DNA of 64,000 bases, from NCBI GenBank assembly GCA_024305405.1, contig JAKNDB010000105.1:3347501-3411500 (forward strand), in the 5' to 3' direction. Positions 38,464-53,000 of this stretch are shown one piece after another. Both the position numbers and the translations under genes were made by a program. Every line of letters starts with the position of its first letter. The stretch's first letter is position 1. Origin of the DNA: Dirofilaria immitis (lineage: Eukaryota; Nematoda; Chromadorea; Rhabditida; Onchocercidae). The notes beneath the pieces are model-generated. The model ran no database searches. It was not told the DNA's origin and saw nothing but the letters and a program-made list of their open reading frames with translations.

Positions 38464-39359
38464 CTATGGTAAGATCACAGATGAATACAATGTGTAAAGG
38501 TGTAGAATTGACAGTCGGCAGCGTAAGGATATCCTTTGAACAGGGAATAATATAATAAGAGAACATAAGAATACGAAGAGTGGACAGTGAGAGGCTCTTT
38601 GTCTGGTTGACCCTGCAGACAATCTCCCGTTACAATAATCAGCATAACATGTACATAGAGTAATATAGCTGTCGTCGCTTAAATCTGTTGGTAACATGAA
38701 TAGTTCACGCTTTCTAAAACACATACAAATTGCTAACTTCTGATTTGGGAAAATTTTGCTGAAAAATAGAGTAAAGAAATCAAAACCTATATTGACGGCA
38801 AGAATCGCGATGCATCCACCTGTACCACGTAACAATTGTTTGATTGAAACCATTATAGAGAAGTTCATCAAGGCAACCGCGAATATGACCTCTTATTCGA
38901 ACTCCTACAAGCTGTTTATCTACATTAAAATTACTCTGATTGTTTTGTACGATAATCTTCCAGAAATGACAACTTATTTCAGGAATAAGTGTAAAGAGTT
39001 TGGATGACTCTTACGTATACCGAAGTAATCTCTCTCTCTCTATTATAATCAACGCAGTCTTGTCGAAAATTCAACTCAAGTTGTACTATATGCGGTCGGT
39101 TTTTCCATGTAGGTATAATCAGAACTTTAACTACATGTGGTGAACCTATTACAGAGAAAGAAAACAGTACCAGCTACAGTCGGTTCCTCCCACATTCGTA
39201 TGCAAATTGTTGGACAATAAGTGAACGGAACGTATCGTGGATCGAGATCGTTGTTGTTGCATAGATCCGTGAAATTTTTCGGCCTTTTGTAAATAGATGA
39301 AAGAGCAGGCCAAACTGCTTCGTAAAGTCGTGACATGCAAGAAAAACAGCGAGCTGTAT
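38464..39359 (-). CDS. ODR-2/HOT family Ly6-like membrane protein (5-prime incomplete)
   Basis: Exons in transcript order: 39359-39171, 38904-38787, 38713-38464; all phases agree and the stop is TAG. The visible 185 residues carry the ODR-2/HOT cysteine pattern: CFSCMSRLYEAVWPAL, RPKNFTDLCNN, FTYCPTICIRMWEEPTVAG, VRIRGHIRGCLDELLYNGFN, WYRWMHRDSCRQYRKRELF and ITLCTCYADYCNG. A hydrophobic tail (CPLFVFLCSLIILFPV) suits GPI attachment. In C. elegans, ODR-2 is a Ly-6-related neuronal membrane protein needed for some odour responses; the HOT genes are its paralogs. Which paralog this is cannot be told. The exon with the start and signal peptide must lie above 39359 and was not identified. No frame error was seen in these exons. 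Confidence 0.88.
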
Positions 39360-42300
39360 CTGAAACTGGGGCTGGTGAATGGATAAATAGACTTTAAGAT
39401 TTCATAAATTTAGAAAGTCATATTGTTAAAAAGTGGTGGTAGTTATTTCCGGAGTAGAACTTGGAACATGGGTTGCCCATGTCAATGTTTCAAATTCATA
39501 GGAAAATTAATGTTCTTAATTCCGACAGTCGGTAATCACCAAAACTGCATTGTTTTCCTCAGTAATCATAACTATAAAATATAGCCTAAGCTCCTGTTTT
39601 CGTGTGAAATATTTTAGAAATCGAGAATTTGTGAAATATTAGAGCAGTAAAAACTGAATTAAATCTGTTAAATTTGCATGTATATTTTCAATTCATCGAA
39701 AACCAAATCGATAAGAAATGTAATCGCTATTGCACTAAGTTTCTATACTAGAAAATTTCAATAAAAATTGTAGGCTTCTTGAACATTTAATATAACCGGA
39801 TCAAAAATTTTGCACTAATACGAAACCGGCTATAGATATTGCTGTTAGTGGGAATATCAACATTAAAATCATCAAAAGACGTTACATGAAATAATTTATT
39901 GAAGCCCAGACTTTTGCCATCTATACCTTTCTGAATCAGAAATATTGCGACATAGTCTGGAAGCATCATTGTGTCACTGATATTAATGGATAATAATATT
40001 GGTATTGATATTGAGATGGTTAGGAGTGCAAGCACATCAGGACATAGCATAATACTAATAACCGTAGAAACACAAGCTACTCTAATAAATGAGTTGTTAA
40101 CCGAAAGTAGGACAAGTGTAGGATTTAGAATCTTAGCCAGAAATTTGCGTTACTAAGTGTCGCGGATGAATTCATTTAATGATTAAATAACAACAATAAC
40201 TATAGTCTAAAACCTCTCCTGATATTAATTATAGGCAACAAGTGTAATATGTCAATATACTAATGATGATATATATTGAGCAAAGGATACATTCGTCAAA
40301 TAAAACCTATCATTGCTTCGGAACAACTGTGGCATCATTTTATTTTTCTGATTAGTGATCCCTAAATATACAAAAAATTTAGTTTCAGACTAAAAAGTAA
40401 CAACGAGAAATTAAAAGAAGACTGATTCGAAATGTGAACACAAAAAATTGAAATTCTATCAATTGTATCCGTTGTTAATAAAAATACAGAAGGTTATAGT
40501 ATATAGGACCAGATAACTCAGATCCATAGAATTAAAATAAATTACTAACCAAAACTTTTTTAGTTACCTATGTGGTTGCTATAGTGCAAATCCGAAACAA
40601 TACGTAGTAGATATGATAACAACCAGTCATGTAGACGCGTTTAATTAGTAATAACAAAAGTAATTAGAGTGACGTTTGGACTCTTCTGAGAATCTTCCGT
40701 TAATTTCATAGGAAATGAATATTAATTATTATGCGAACAACGAAAAGAAGAATATAACAATTTTATTAAATATATCGCGTGGAATTGGTAAAAGCAGCAA
40801 TGAGGAATAAAAATATTATGGTAATCTTTTTTTTTTAAACAAGACAAACGATTGTATCTGATGATCGAACAGATCAATCTCAAAGAGCGGTTTCCAGAAA
40901 ACCTTTTTATTTTCATTCCTTTATTGATTAAAATACTTATCAATTTAAGCGCATCAAATCTCTAACATACTGTTTTTAGTTTATTTTATTTGGTTCACAG
41001 TTTAATCCGCATAATTATATATACGGACTTATAGATGCTATAAATTATTCAGATATAATTCAGATATTTTAGCTTGCACGTCTTATATGAATTTAAATTT
41101 AAGCTTAAACGAGAATCGAATAAAATCGCTATGCGATTCGAGAAGTATTAAAAACAACTGCATTATCAAAAAGAATAACCAGTGTCACATAATATTTATC
41201 GTTTTATTTTTGTTTATTAGTTGATTACCGATTTATAATATATCTTGACAAGTAAATAATCTATAATAAGCATTAATGCCAACATTTTCTTTGATGTGAC
41301 AAATATATACCAATCGGAAATGATTTATGCGAAAAAACTAATATACTTGAGATCACATATTAAAGAAAATTTCAGAAGCAGTTATTGGATGTCAGATGTT
41401 TCGGAGCAGATCAAATCGAATTGCAAAAAAGTAGAAATTATAAATACCATTAGTCTTCATTTCTTTTACAATAAACATTATTAATAAGCAGAAGAAACTA
41501 GCTGAGCAAAGAAAAGCTTATTGTTTTGTTACATAAAATTGATTACATTTCCCAAAGAATCTCTATTCATTCTGCTAATTTCATCAAAAACTATCCTCAC
41601 GAAGAATATCAAATAATTCGGTGTTTTTTAATTGATTGATTATCATAATTTTCTTCATTACAGAATTTCAATTGATGCAATGAATTTTTTGAACTTTGAA
41701 GAAGAAGTTTGTGATCTTAAGAATGGATGAAAGAGTATTATACTAAATAGCTTCTTTAGGAAAAATATAGATGATGGATAGGTAGATAAGTGGTTCTAGC
41801 AGTATTTTCTTGTTTACACAATATGCAAATTTGATAAAATCCGACTTAATTGGCTTTGCCTTTTGCAGAAGAGCAATGCTGATTTATAGAAGTCAGCATG
41901 AATGAAAACCGAAAAATTTTGGCATCCTAGCGTAGAAATGTCATTGTTTTGTATAATGGATACAAGAAATGTCTCCATAGCCTTTTAATTTATTTTAATT
42001 CCCAAATGGTACTAATATATACTGCAAGCAAGAATATCATGCAAATGATTGTTAAAAGCATTTGATATCTTGTACAACACAGTTGTTGAAAGATCTGAAT
42101 ATGCGTTCGAGAGCATTTGAGAATCAGACTTTTAAAAGGACAATTATAATGCTTTTGCTTGTCTTATATTTTCCCTGTTTCAAGTTTTCGATAATGCATA
42201 AAGAATTCAAGTTTTTTCTCTTTATTGAAGATATTGGAAGCTCGAAGCCAGCAGCTATGTTGTTAGATGATAATTAAAACGAGGTGATTTCAAATTTTAA

Positions 42301-45300
42301 AAACAGAGTACATGAACCAATAAATAAATTTAAAAAGACTGGTAGTAAACAATTGAAAAAATAATGATGGAGAAAAAGGAAAAAAACAAAGAAATTGCAG
42401 ATATTCTGATTATTTTTCATATCTTTTACGATATTACTTCAATTTCATAACTAATTTTTTTCTTCGGAATGGAATACAAAAGCCGAATAAACTACAATTC
42501 TCATTCCACTGCTTTTCGATAAACTTTGTAAAATGACTAAATGGAGATATAGCTGTAAAAAAATATTAAAATATCATGAAAATAGTTTTATATCAATAAT
42601 AATAAATGATTAAAATCATTTTATTCCAATTATTAGTATCCTGCAAGTTAATGATACCAATAGGTATAAATGTTAGTATAGATTACTTTCTATAAAATAC
42701 ATTTATTCTTTCCAAACTGAATATATAGCATAGATAAAATATATATTGCTAAATGCTCTATACTTTTACACAAACATAACTACAATACTGATGTTCTTTG
42801 TACAGTTGATCGCTTAACGAATTTCTTGATATTTATTTGGGGAAGTTATCTATTTCTGTTAGCAATCATTGTATAACATTACGTGACAAATAGTGTAAAT
42901 TTGAAGAGAAGGAGACTTTGGAAAATATGGAAAGATAAAAAAAAAGTACTGAAAGTTTGTTTCAGAATTTGGAAACATGCAAGAAGTTGTTATCTTTTCT
43001 CTTAAAATGGATAAATAATTGTTAGTATCTCTTGTATATTGATTTTGACCTTATCAAGTTTATGCTTCTATATAATGAACATATGATGATTATTTTGAAA
43101 GTGGCTGTTCATTATAATATATTAAAAATATTCTCTGCTTAAAAACTTATTCTATTGATATAAAGAAAGTGAGAGATTTTCTACTTAGATTAAGAGTTTT
43201 AATAATCAAGCACCGCTTAAAGATTATCTAATTATTAGCTATCTGGTTTTTTCTAGATGAGAAGCATTCCCATTTGCTCTGATAACACCTAGTTATTTAT
43301 AATTAAGCATTGTCAGAACATATAATGAAATTTTCTACTTCCATTCTAGTTGATGTTTTCATCTGATACTGTAGCCATACTAGAATATTTAATGAGAAAT
43401 GGATCAGTAATATTTACCTGAAGCGAAAGAAAAGCATAAGATAATTACGCTTTCCTTCTATAAATCAAATAATAATCTCATTTTAATTTTAATATTCTAT
43501 CTCATTTCAATTTAAATATTCAAGAAGAACAGCATGGTATTTTAAGAAATAAGAGAAGAAATAATAACTATTGAAGCCAAATGATCGAATGACTGGTTTG
43601 CGATGTCGCACAAAAGTCTTGTTGACTTTGTTCAATCGTTAACTAATGAATGTCACTATTTCCTGTAAATCTAATTTTTCAGCAGTTTTTTAATCTTCAG
43701 CAAATTTTGGAATTCTGAAACCGAGATTGTAAAATAGTGTTTATTGAATGTTATCGACATCCGAATAGAACCACGAAAAGAGAGAATTCATATAAATTCA
43801 AATGAGATTTCATATAAGTATCATAAAACAAGGAAATGTACAATAAGTATTGCATCTAATGAAAACAATATAAACTGGAAAACGGTATGAAAGAGAAGAA
43901 GAATAATAGGAAAGAAAGTTTGGAGAAGAAACTAGTGTTTGACGAGAAAAAATAAAAATTGAAAGAAAATATTTGATAAAAATTTATTGATATCTCTGTC
44001 CTTTGAGAGCATATCGTAAAGTATTTTATTTTTAATGGCTCTTTTTAAATATTCTTAGAATTATAGGAAATTCTTATTTTTTATTGATATTCAGAAAATA
44101 TATTACTTTTAGATAGCTGCAGTAGCATAAGAGAAGTTAGAATGTCATTTAGAAAGTCAATGCATGTACGAATTGACACTAACCGTTTGAAATTGATAAT
44201 ATTTTGACCAATAAAATCGTTTTTAATAATCAATTTTAATGTCATGTATCCTGTTAAATATTTATCTTTCCCAGTATTAGTAGTTAATAAAATGGAGAAA
44301 TGGAAAAAGCAAATAATAAGAAACAATTTTTTCTGTCTGCTAGTATTTCTTGTGTAATATTTACATTCATTTGATTTTATGAAAAATAACAGTGCTTCAT
44401 TTACGCTATGTGGTGACGCTTATTTTTATTGCAATCATGTTGCAATGAAATTTTCCGTTTTCCCCTATTAAGCAGTTTTTTTATAACTCCTGCATTCCTT
44501 AATTGTTTAACACTATCTATCTGAATGAATTTATCAGCTTAGTTTTCCCTTTTATTGAGTGAGTGAAATATTCCATGAAGAAATTAGGAAATATTTATTA
44601 GAAGAAGTAATAACATGAATTTAATGGTTTCTGATTCAGAAAATCTCAATATGTTAAACGTCAGAACAAGTTATTATTTGTTACAATATTTCTGAATTCA
44701 TTGCGTTACCAGCCTAAATCTTCATGATGAGCATTATTCCGTGTTCACATCCATTATTTGAATTAAACGGTATTAACCAGTATCTTAGGATCGACTAACT
44801 CACATTCAATCAATTGTTTTTTGCGGCATGTAGAATGGACATTGATAAAAAACACACACATTGAATGCAAACTTTCAGATAACCTGACCAGTATTTTTAT
44901 TTTTAAATACTAAAATAAAAAAAAAAGTTATTCGAATGATTATTAAGATTAGAACTGAATAGTTTGATTGACCAGTTTTAATATTGGGGAGTGAAACTAG
45001 AGATGCACACAATACATACAATTCCTTTGTATGTACCTCTAATTTTAATTTTCAATATTCGACTTAAATCACACTCAAAAATTAAATGCAACTTATCAAT
45101 GAATATATTCTAACAAGATAAGCACAATACAATTTTGTTGTTCTCACACGTGGAGTAAAGTTAAAATATGTTTACTGAATAGCATTTAATTTCTGAATAT
45201 GATTGAAATATGATATTGTAAAATAAAGCCAAGGTATGTACAAAAAAACGAGTTCAAGATAAAAGAATATGAAGGAACCTGAAGAAGAAAGCAGAATTAA

Positions 45301-48300
45301 AAGGGCTTACACAACAGTTCTTTATTCGAAATACTTTCTTAGTTACAGAATTATGCATTCCAGAATTTTAAACTCTCACGATCAGATGGAATTCATCAAA
45401 TGTCTTTAAGCAAAAATTGGTAGCACTCTTAAAAATTACGGTAGTTCTGAAAAAGCTTATGATTTGTGAGTTGTTGAAACTGAGAAATATAGATATCTCA
45501 AAGTACTGGAAGGAATAAAAAAGCAAAAATTTCATCTTGCTGGTATCTTAAATAATATCAACAAGATGAAACTATCGCAAAGTGTTGAAAGAAACTGCCT
45601 CTAGACATGTACTTCGACAATATCTGTATAATGCCGATGATACAAGAAAATCTTCTGCTCTGGATAAATTCGTTATAATTCCAAACTTGGTTTTTTTATG
45701 AATTAGTATAACATTCTGTGATATAAAGATAACAATATCTTTTAGGTCCCACTTCTTGTGAGAAATATTTGAAATCATAAAAAGTTGTTTTGAATTCAAG
45801 GAATTATTCAGGAAATAAAAGTTACGGCTGCTGTAGAAAGTTGTCGTGACAATACTCCACTGAGCATATATTTCAATGATTGATAGCACATGGATGATAA
45901 TATTCAACAATGTGTTCATCACAACTTATGACCTGATCATCCTGAAGAAATGATTTATATTAATATTCAAGCACCGTTGTCTCAATTATATCACGCAAGG
46001 TTTTCGTTGGTATTTGATTTGCTATGGTGACTAGCAAGTTTACTTTGAAAAAATTAGGGTACTCAATGCGGGCTAATGTCTTAATACTCGTGCATGGAAT
46101 AATGAAATAGGATCTCTAAATAGATTCATTATTGAGTATATCCCGTCATGATTCCCATCATTCACAAAAAATGACATGCAGAATTTGAATTATATGAATG
46201 ACTGCTGTAAACTTTTTTATAACTTCAGCAAAGAATAGATCACTAAGATGAACACAGATGTAACGTACGTACGTGTATATATGTAAATTCATATAGGAAA
46301 GTATATTTATGTATGTACGTATGCACTCATACAAATAGACATACAAATACATACACAGTATAGGTTGACGAGAAATTATTAAGTTTTTTAAAATTATTCA
46401 TTACGTTTTTCTGTTTACTGCTTTTTGTTTTCGGCTCATCACAACACACTCTTAAATTTTTGTTGAACATATAGGTCAACTTAGAATGAACTTTGAATAG
46501 CATCTCCCATATTCTACATCAATTTTCTTTTTAACGAGGTTGAGAATGATACTATAAAATACCGTTGCATAATCTCGATCTGTAATGAATGAATCTGAAA
46601 TCTTGCCTCTGAATTGCCTGCATTGGAACAACAGTAATTCGAATTTTATTCAGCTTTTATATGATAAGAATGTGATTATTTTGGTAGTAAATCAAGTTAG
46701 CACAAAAATCTGCAGCCAATAAACGATATAATTATTCTTTAGCTTATTTGAAATTATTAAACACTAGCTCTGTTTTGGTATAAGTCTCAATTTCGCACAT
46801 CTTGATATGATTGATATTCGGAATGGCAATAGTGTCTAGAATAAAATTATTTATAGCAGCAAGTATTCCAGACATATACTTTTACTATTAAAAACCTTTT
46901 AGAATACCGCTTTACAAATGACACCAATTCCCATTAGCATTTTAGAATAATTGCAAATTGAATCAATTCCTTCATTTTCTTTTTCTCTCTCTTCTCTCTC
47001 TAACTTAAGTCGAAATCATTCTAAAAAATATTGATGTGGATAGCTAGATTCAATTAGTAATAATGACAGATATAAATTTGGGCACTTCAATTAAACTTTA
47101 AAATAATGATAAATGGAATGGGGTAGAAACACGCTAGAACTGCCCGAAACCGATAGTAAAAACAATATTTGCCAAACTGAGCACAGTTTATTCATTATTA
47201 TATTGAATGCAAGAAGATAGAAATTAGATCTTAATTTTTATCCGAGATTCCGAATGTATAACTGATGGATTAACCGTAAAATAGATCAAGAACCGGAACA
47301 TAGAAATAGTTTACTAAGATTTTTCTCAAGAAAAGATTCTGGATTATAAGGGAAATTCAATGCTTCGAGAAAATGAGCGAAAGGGTTGTTTATACCATGA
47401 GTGTTAAAATTCAGTGGATTTTATATCAGAATCCTAGAAATGAATTACAAAAATGAACTTTAAAATGCTTTCCAACTTTTCATCATTCTGAAGTTCAATC
47501 TAGTAGCTAGCGGTATTCTAAATGAAGGATTCGTTGAAGTAGAACAGATAAGCTACTGTCTCATAACTATCTTGCATGGAAAATTCTAGCATTGTATGTG
47601 AGGAAATAGAGAAGTTGCCAAGTGCTACACGATTTGATAAGTTAGGCTGTCGTTTAACAAACTATGCAAAGGTCATATATTATTAACTTATGAATGTTCA
47701 GAATAGAAACTGAAGATAGTATGCTGATTCTTCATGCAGGCGAAATTTCAAGTAAGGGATAAAATTAACTGATGTCATACCTCCGTTATTATAAAACTAT
47801 GAAAGAAATGTTGTTCTGAAAATCAGCAGAATCCTAAGTGCATTTTCTTGCCATGAATTGATTTCTGGATGTCTTATTTACGAAATTCGCTCGTAAATTT
47901 TGATTTTGAAAGAAAATTGTAACTGCTGAATACTGAATATATCTTTATGTTTTCTGTGCAAAATAAAAGTGCCATAACGAGATAGCTAAATCCATGTAAA
48001 ATGCATGATTAATAATAATATTTTTGCATGCAGTATAAGGTACATCAAGGAAAATTTGAGCTTTGCTATTTCATGCATGTTAAAGAATATGTCAGCAATA
48101 TATAATGAAATGTAGGATGAAAATTTCTGAGATATTTGAGACTTACTTACCGAATATTCCAAAAATCAGTTAAACTAACGATACATCTGGTAGAATTCAA
48201 GCTAAGTCGTATCCTTTCAGCCACAATCTTCTTTATCATATGTTTTAATTATTTGGGATGAATTATCTTTTCTAACTTCTGACAAAATATTTAAGTTATT

Positions 48301-49456
48301 AGAAAACAAACATCATGGAATCTGGAAAATGCTAAATCATACCAAGAAAGTTGAAATTCATGTTACCATTGGTGAAGAAGAATTGGCGACTTCCTTGTTG
48401 TTTCAGAATAATTTTAAAGAGATGGAACAATGGAAAAAGAAAATTGATGTAGATCATTCGGGCCGAAAAAAAGGTTAGTTCTGAACTAATCCACCGATAT
48501 GTGCAAATTGGTAATGAGAGAAAAGAAAACTGAGTTGAACGATGGGAATTTTATTCTGGAAATATTTAGAATAGTTTCATTTCTCACGATGACAAAATTC
48601 GATCTGTTGAAGCCACTTTCTGCTGGCTGGCTAAAAGCTGGGAATAGGTAACACTTTTGCTGATGATAAATGGATTTTATGGATTTTAGTTTTTTCATTT
48701 TTCCTGTGAATTTTGTAATGTTATATCTACTAAAATTGAAGGATTGGAAAAAAGCTAGAAATGTAGAACATAAATTCATCGGGTGATTAAAGTATTTGGG
48801 AAAAGTATCCCTAATTCATTATAGCTATTTCGAAGGATAAAAATATCAGGACATAATTTTTGCAACATTATTTTATTTAAGTCTTCCAACGTCAGTCATC
48901 AGCAAACAATCTATTCAACATTATTATCTTATTTTTCATATCCAACAAAAAATGCGTGACACATATTGCAATAATATTGGAAGTGTAATTAGTCAATGGG
49001 ATAAAATAAGAAATGAATGATTCTCATATTTTTATTTTCTAAATAATAGAAAAGTTCTTCATCGATAGCGTGCGAAAATTTCCGTTCTCAAGATGTGTTA
49101 GAAAGAATTTTAAGGAGTGTTTGCCATTAGATTAACATGCTCATTTTGAGAGAAATGAAGATAATAACAACCGGAAAATTGAATCAATAACCATATTTTA
49201 TTATGATAATTCCACAAATTTTCAAATATTCTGATTTAATAGAAAATTAATTTATTCCATTAATTCTGTATTTTAAACTTTAAACGTTTTTAAAAAGGGG
49301 CAACACAAGCAATAAAACATGTGAAAAGAGGAAAAAATGGTAGATAGCGCAAATAGAAATAGAAAGTTTTGAAGGAGATTCGAATACTAATAAATGATAG
49401 GATATGAATTTTCTGAAATTCTTCCTGCCTGTTAGAGAAACCAATAAATGAAAAAA
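39360..49456. other. Gene-poor stretch, about 10 kb
   Basis: AT-rich throughout, with only short chance open frames. The missing first exon(s) of the minus-strand ODR-2/HOT gene probably lie here, in which case much of this stretch would be its intron or upstream control DNA. No RNA gene or transposon was recognised. Confidence 0.5.
46255..46355. repeat. Degenerate GTAC/ATAC-rich microsatellite
   Basis: Alternating GTACGTAC, GTATATAT and CATACAAATA motifs over about 100 bp. The chance minus-strand open frame across it (Tyr/Ile/Val-rich) is an artefact of this composition. Confidence 0.6.
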
Positions 49457-50086
49457 TGACAGACAATAATAATTATAAGAATTTATTTTTCGCAGAACGT
49501 TGATAGTCATGCAATATGATAATCTAGCGACGAAGATTTCTCCTTGATTAATCATATTGGAATAATCGTTTTTAAAATCGTTAGGAATTGACTGTAACTC
49601 AAGGATTAGTAGAATGGTGTAGCAGAAGAAGCTAATGATCAAACAATCATTAAGCCTACAGTAGCTTAAGCAACTGATTATCCGTTTTATCAATTGAGCC
49701 ATGGTCGATGATTGATAAACATTCGATGTAACAGACAATTGAATACATGAACAAAAGAGTTACAAGTCATTACATGAACAAGGGGTCATGTGTTCATTTG
49801 ATAGATGAAAAGAACCGTAGAGTCATACAATGAATAAAGTGTGGTAACCGAGGAGTAAACTGACGACAATCTAGTCCTTAAAAGATGAAGGTAAGAATAC
49901 AATGATAGTTGCATGACGTTAATCATTTACAGTATTCTTTAGAACTATGAATTAAGTTATTGAACAACGAATATTCTAAAATTTGATCGATAATAATTAA
50001 TACAAAGAATTTCTATGAAACACTTCTCAAAATACAAAGCTACTTTGATTACAGAAATATTATAAATTATTTCAGCCTTCTCGACA
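49457..50086 (+). repeat. LTR-like dispersed repeat, copy 2 (compact solo form)
   Basis: About 630 bp, starting TGACAGACAATAATAATTAT and ending CTTCTCGACA. Homologous along its length to 22970-24172 minus that copy's central insert. The TG...CA ends and lack of coding content support a solo LTR. The 152-codon minus-strand open frame that overlaps most of it is not considered a gene. Confidence 0.75.
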
Positions 50087-53000
50087 GTATTTGTAAAGTG
50101 AAAATTTTCATATATTCATTTGAGAATTTTCACAAATGTACGTAGAGGAAGAGAAATTGGCAAATGCCAGATGTCTACATTAAACCGCTTTGAGCAGAAA
50201 AAGATGTGTGAAGAAGGCATTTTCTTTTGATATTTGTTCAATAAATAGGACCACAACTTCAAAGTTATTCAATTCAGTCTTATCAGAAAAAATAAAAGAA
50301 ACAACTTATAAGTGAACAGCCTAAGAATAAGTCATTATATTTAGAAATCCTCATATTTCCATTCATTTCTCATGAAGTATTTTGGCAACAAATCAGCCAA
50401 TATTTGCAAACAATTAATTTCGTAATCTTATCTTTGAGCAAGAAACCAGTCAATGAATATTATCATCATTCTACACGGTCTTATCGCGTAGTATTCATTA
50501 CCTTCCGAAATTTTCGCTATTCTTCTCAAAATTACAAAGTCATTTCTTAATGTAGAAGTTGTCATTCGAGCCATTGTATCTTTATTTTAATGGATTTGAA
50601 AATTTTTGAAATTTCTCAATTATTCTGTAGAAAATGAAAGAAACCAAATACGACACTTTTTATGTGATAAATTGAGATTTAGTGGATATATTGAAAACAT
50701 ACAAGTAAAATTTTTCCGATTTTTGCAAAAACTTTGTTATATTTACTGAATATAAGTCTCTTGAGCCCAGTAAATTTTCTGGTGTTTAGGGTTAATAGGT
50801 ATATGAAGGGAAAAAGCAAGCAGCTATCGAAAAATATCTTACAATAGTAGTCGAATAAGGAAATCATGAAAAAGACTTTACGAACTTGAAGAAGATTAGT
50901 TGCTTTTCTGAAGAAATGGTTTAATAATCTTCCTAAATGTTGCTACAAGTTAGAAGAAAACTTGGGACTCGACTATATATTAGTCCCACTAAATAATTTT
51001 AATTAGCAAAGTGGCTCATGATTTGCAAGCAAATAACTTGTAAAAGCATTGTGAATTCTAAATCCTTTCTTTCTTCATCCTTAACTCCTTTATTTCTTCT
51101 CTCGAAATGATTTATACGGAACTTTCTTTGAATTATGTAAAGGAAATATAATTACATCTTTAGCTCTGTCTGGAGAAAACGATACAGTAATTACTATCCG
51201 GAATCATTCCAAAGTATGCATTAAGGTTTAAAACAAAATTGTTGACTTTTTCACAGATAAAACAGAAATGAAAAGATGGGCAAATCTCTTAGCATAGCAT
51301 AAGATTTCGAAGAAACATTCACTATAATTTGAATTCACTATAATATGCCACTATATTAACTTTTGGATTTCATTGAAGGATGATATTTATCAAATTTGAG
51401 CATAAACATCCTTCTCTACTATATCAGAAAAACAATGTTTAGAACCAGAAAGATCCAGGCATTGAAGAAATAAAGTAATTCAAATGTATATGTTGAACAT
51501 ATTTCCAATAGAAGCTGGAGAATGATGATATATCGAAGAAGTATTCTTACTGTATTCCAAGTATTACAATCCTTACTTATCTCAGTTCCAATGTGTGTAA
51601 AAGTAAGCATTTCAACATTCAATTTATATAGATTATAATTATTACAGGTGTGACGAAAAACACTTTTGTAGTTAAGCTTAGAAAATTAAATAATCAAGCT
51701 TAAAAGTCCTTCAAGTGTAATCATTCGAAATAACATTTTTAGTTTTATCCCAGGCAGCTTTTTTAAAGATAAAACTGTATTAAAAAAATTTAGACAATTC
51801 GTTATATTACATTTTTTAACTAACGGACAGGAATATATAATTAGTTCGAGAAATTTTATTCTAAAATTATTGAAGTTCGATTTAAAAAATATGTTACTAT
51901 AAAGTGTGATGGATATTTCAATATCATATAGTACAGCATTATCTTATTACATTATATAAAATTATGCTTCTAGATGGAACGCATAAAGATCTATTCTATC
52001 AGATCTAAATCAAAAATTGCCGGAGAGATAATATGGATGGTGCAAGGAATTTATGAATTATATTTATTAGAGATTTCATAAATGAATTTTGAGAATTTCG
52101 TTGAAAATTTGGGAAGAAAAGGGAAAATAAACAGTAGGAGTTGTTTATGCTATTGCAAACATTGCTATATTAGAGTTCCGAAAAAACTAATGAAAGATAG
52201 AACTAATTCAAGCCTGATTTATTTTTGTAAATAACATCTCCCCGTCTATCGCTCAAAACATTCTACTTTCCATATTTGGCTCCATACATATGTTTAATAA
52301 TCAGTAATCTTTCTTCAATTCTTTCAATTTAGTAGCATCAATTATCTTTATAGCAGTAAGAATATCAACAATTTTCTTCAAAAAATCTCATAATTAACAT
52401 CTAGAAATTTTTAATAGAAGAATCCTCTTCAAAATTTATTGTTTGGAAATACATAAAAATCATGGAATAGAAAGACCTATAATATAATCCAAATATAAAA
52501 AGTCAAAATCTATAAATAGTTGAGGTTAAGTCAGAGTTCAACTTCCCAACTTCGTGATTTCTTAAAACGATTGCAGAAAAATTATGTAAACATTTATTTT
52601 TTTACTTATAAATAACCGCAAACATTTTAAGCAAAAAGAAAAAAGATTTTTAAGTTAATAAATTCTTGATATAACGATATATATATACGCTTCGAATAAA
52701 AAATCTCAAAAATTTGAGAACTGAACTACGCCTTCACACTACTGCTATAAAGATAAAATAATTCAGAAGAAATAAAATATCACACGTCAAAGCTTCTTCT
52801 TCGAAACACAGTCTTAGATTCATGAATATATTCATAATACTTCGTTCATTGAATAGCTGATCAATGACCTTCGCTGAAGAATATTACACTTGACCCGAGC
52901 ATTATCATGACGAGCTATTTCGAAAAGAGAATGTGTATATTAATATACGAGCTATTCCGCATGTACGCGTAAACCGATTAAAGTAAACTGTATGATGATG

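Noticed and set aside
39787..40156. Minus-strand frame with two hydrophobic segments, faintly like a patched-related membrane segment or a signal exon for the ODR-2/HOT gene
   Set aside because: Similarity is too weak, another frame is equally hydrophobic, and no splice phase joins it convincingly to 39359.
45572..45922. 116-codon minus-strand open frame
   Set aside because: No motif, no recognisable splice signals, and ordinary AT-rich composition.
46158..46352. Minus-strand Tyr/Ile/Val-rich frame resembling the Tyr-rich family
   Set aside because: It is a translation of a GTAC/ATAC microsatellite and has no signal peptide or tail exon.
49280..49738. 152-codon minus-strand open frame, the longest in the window
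   Set aside because: It overlaps a dispersed LTR-like repeat, the other copy at 23 kb does not keep it open, and its composition is AT-driven with no motif.
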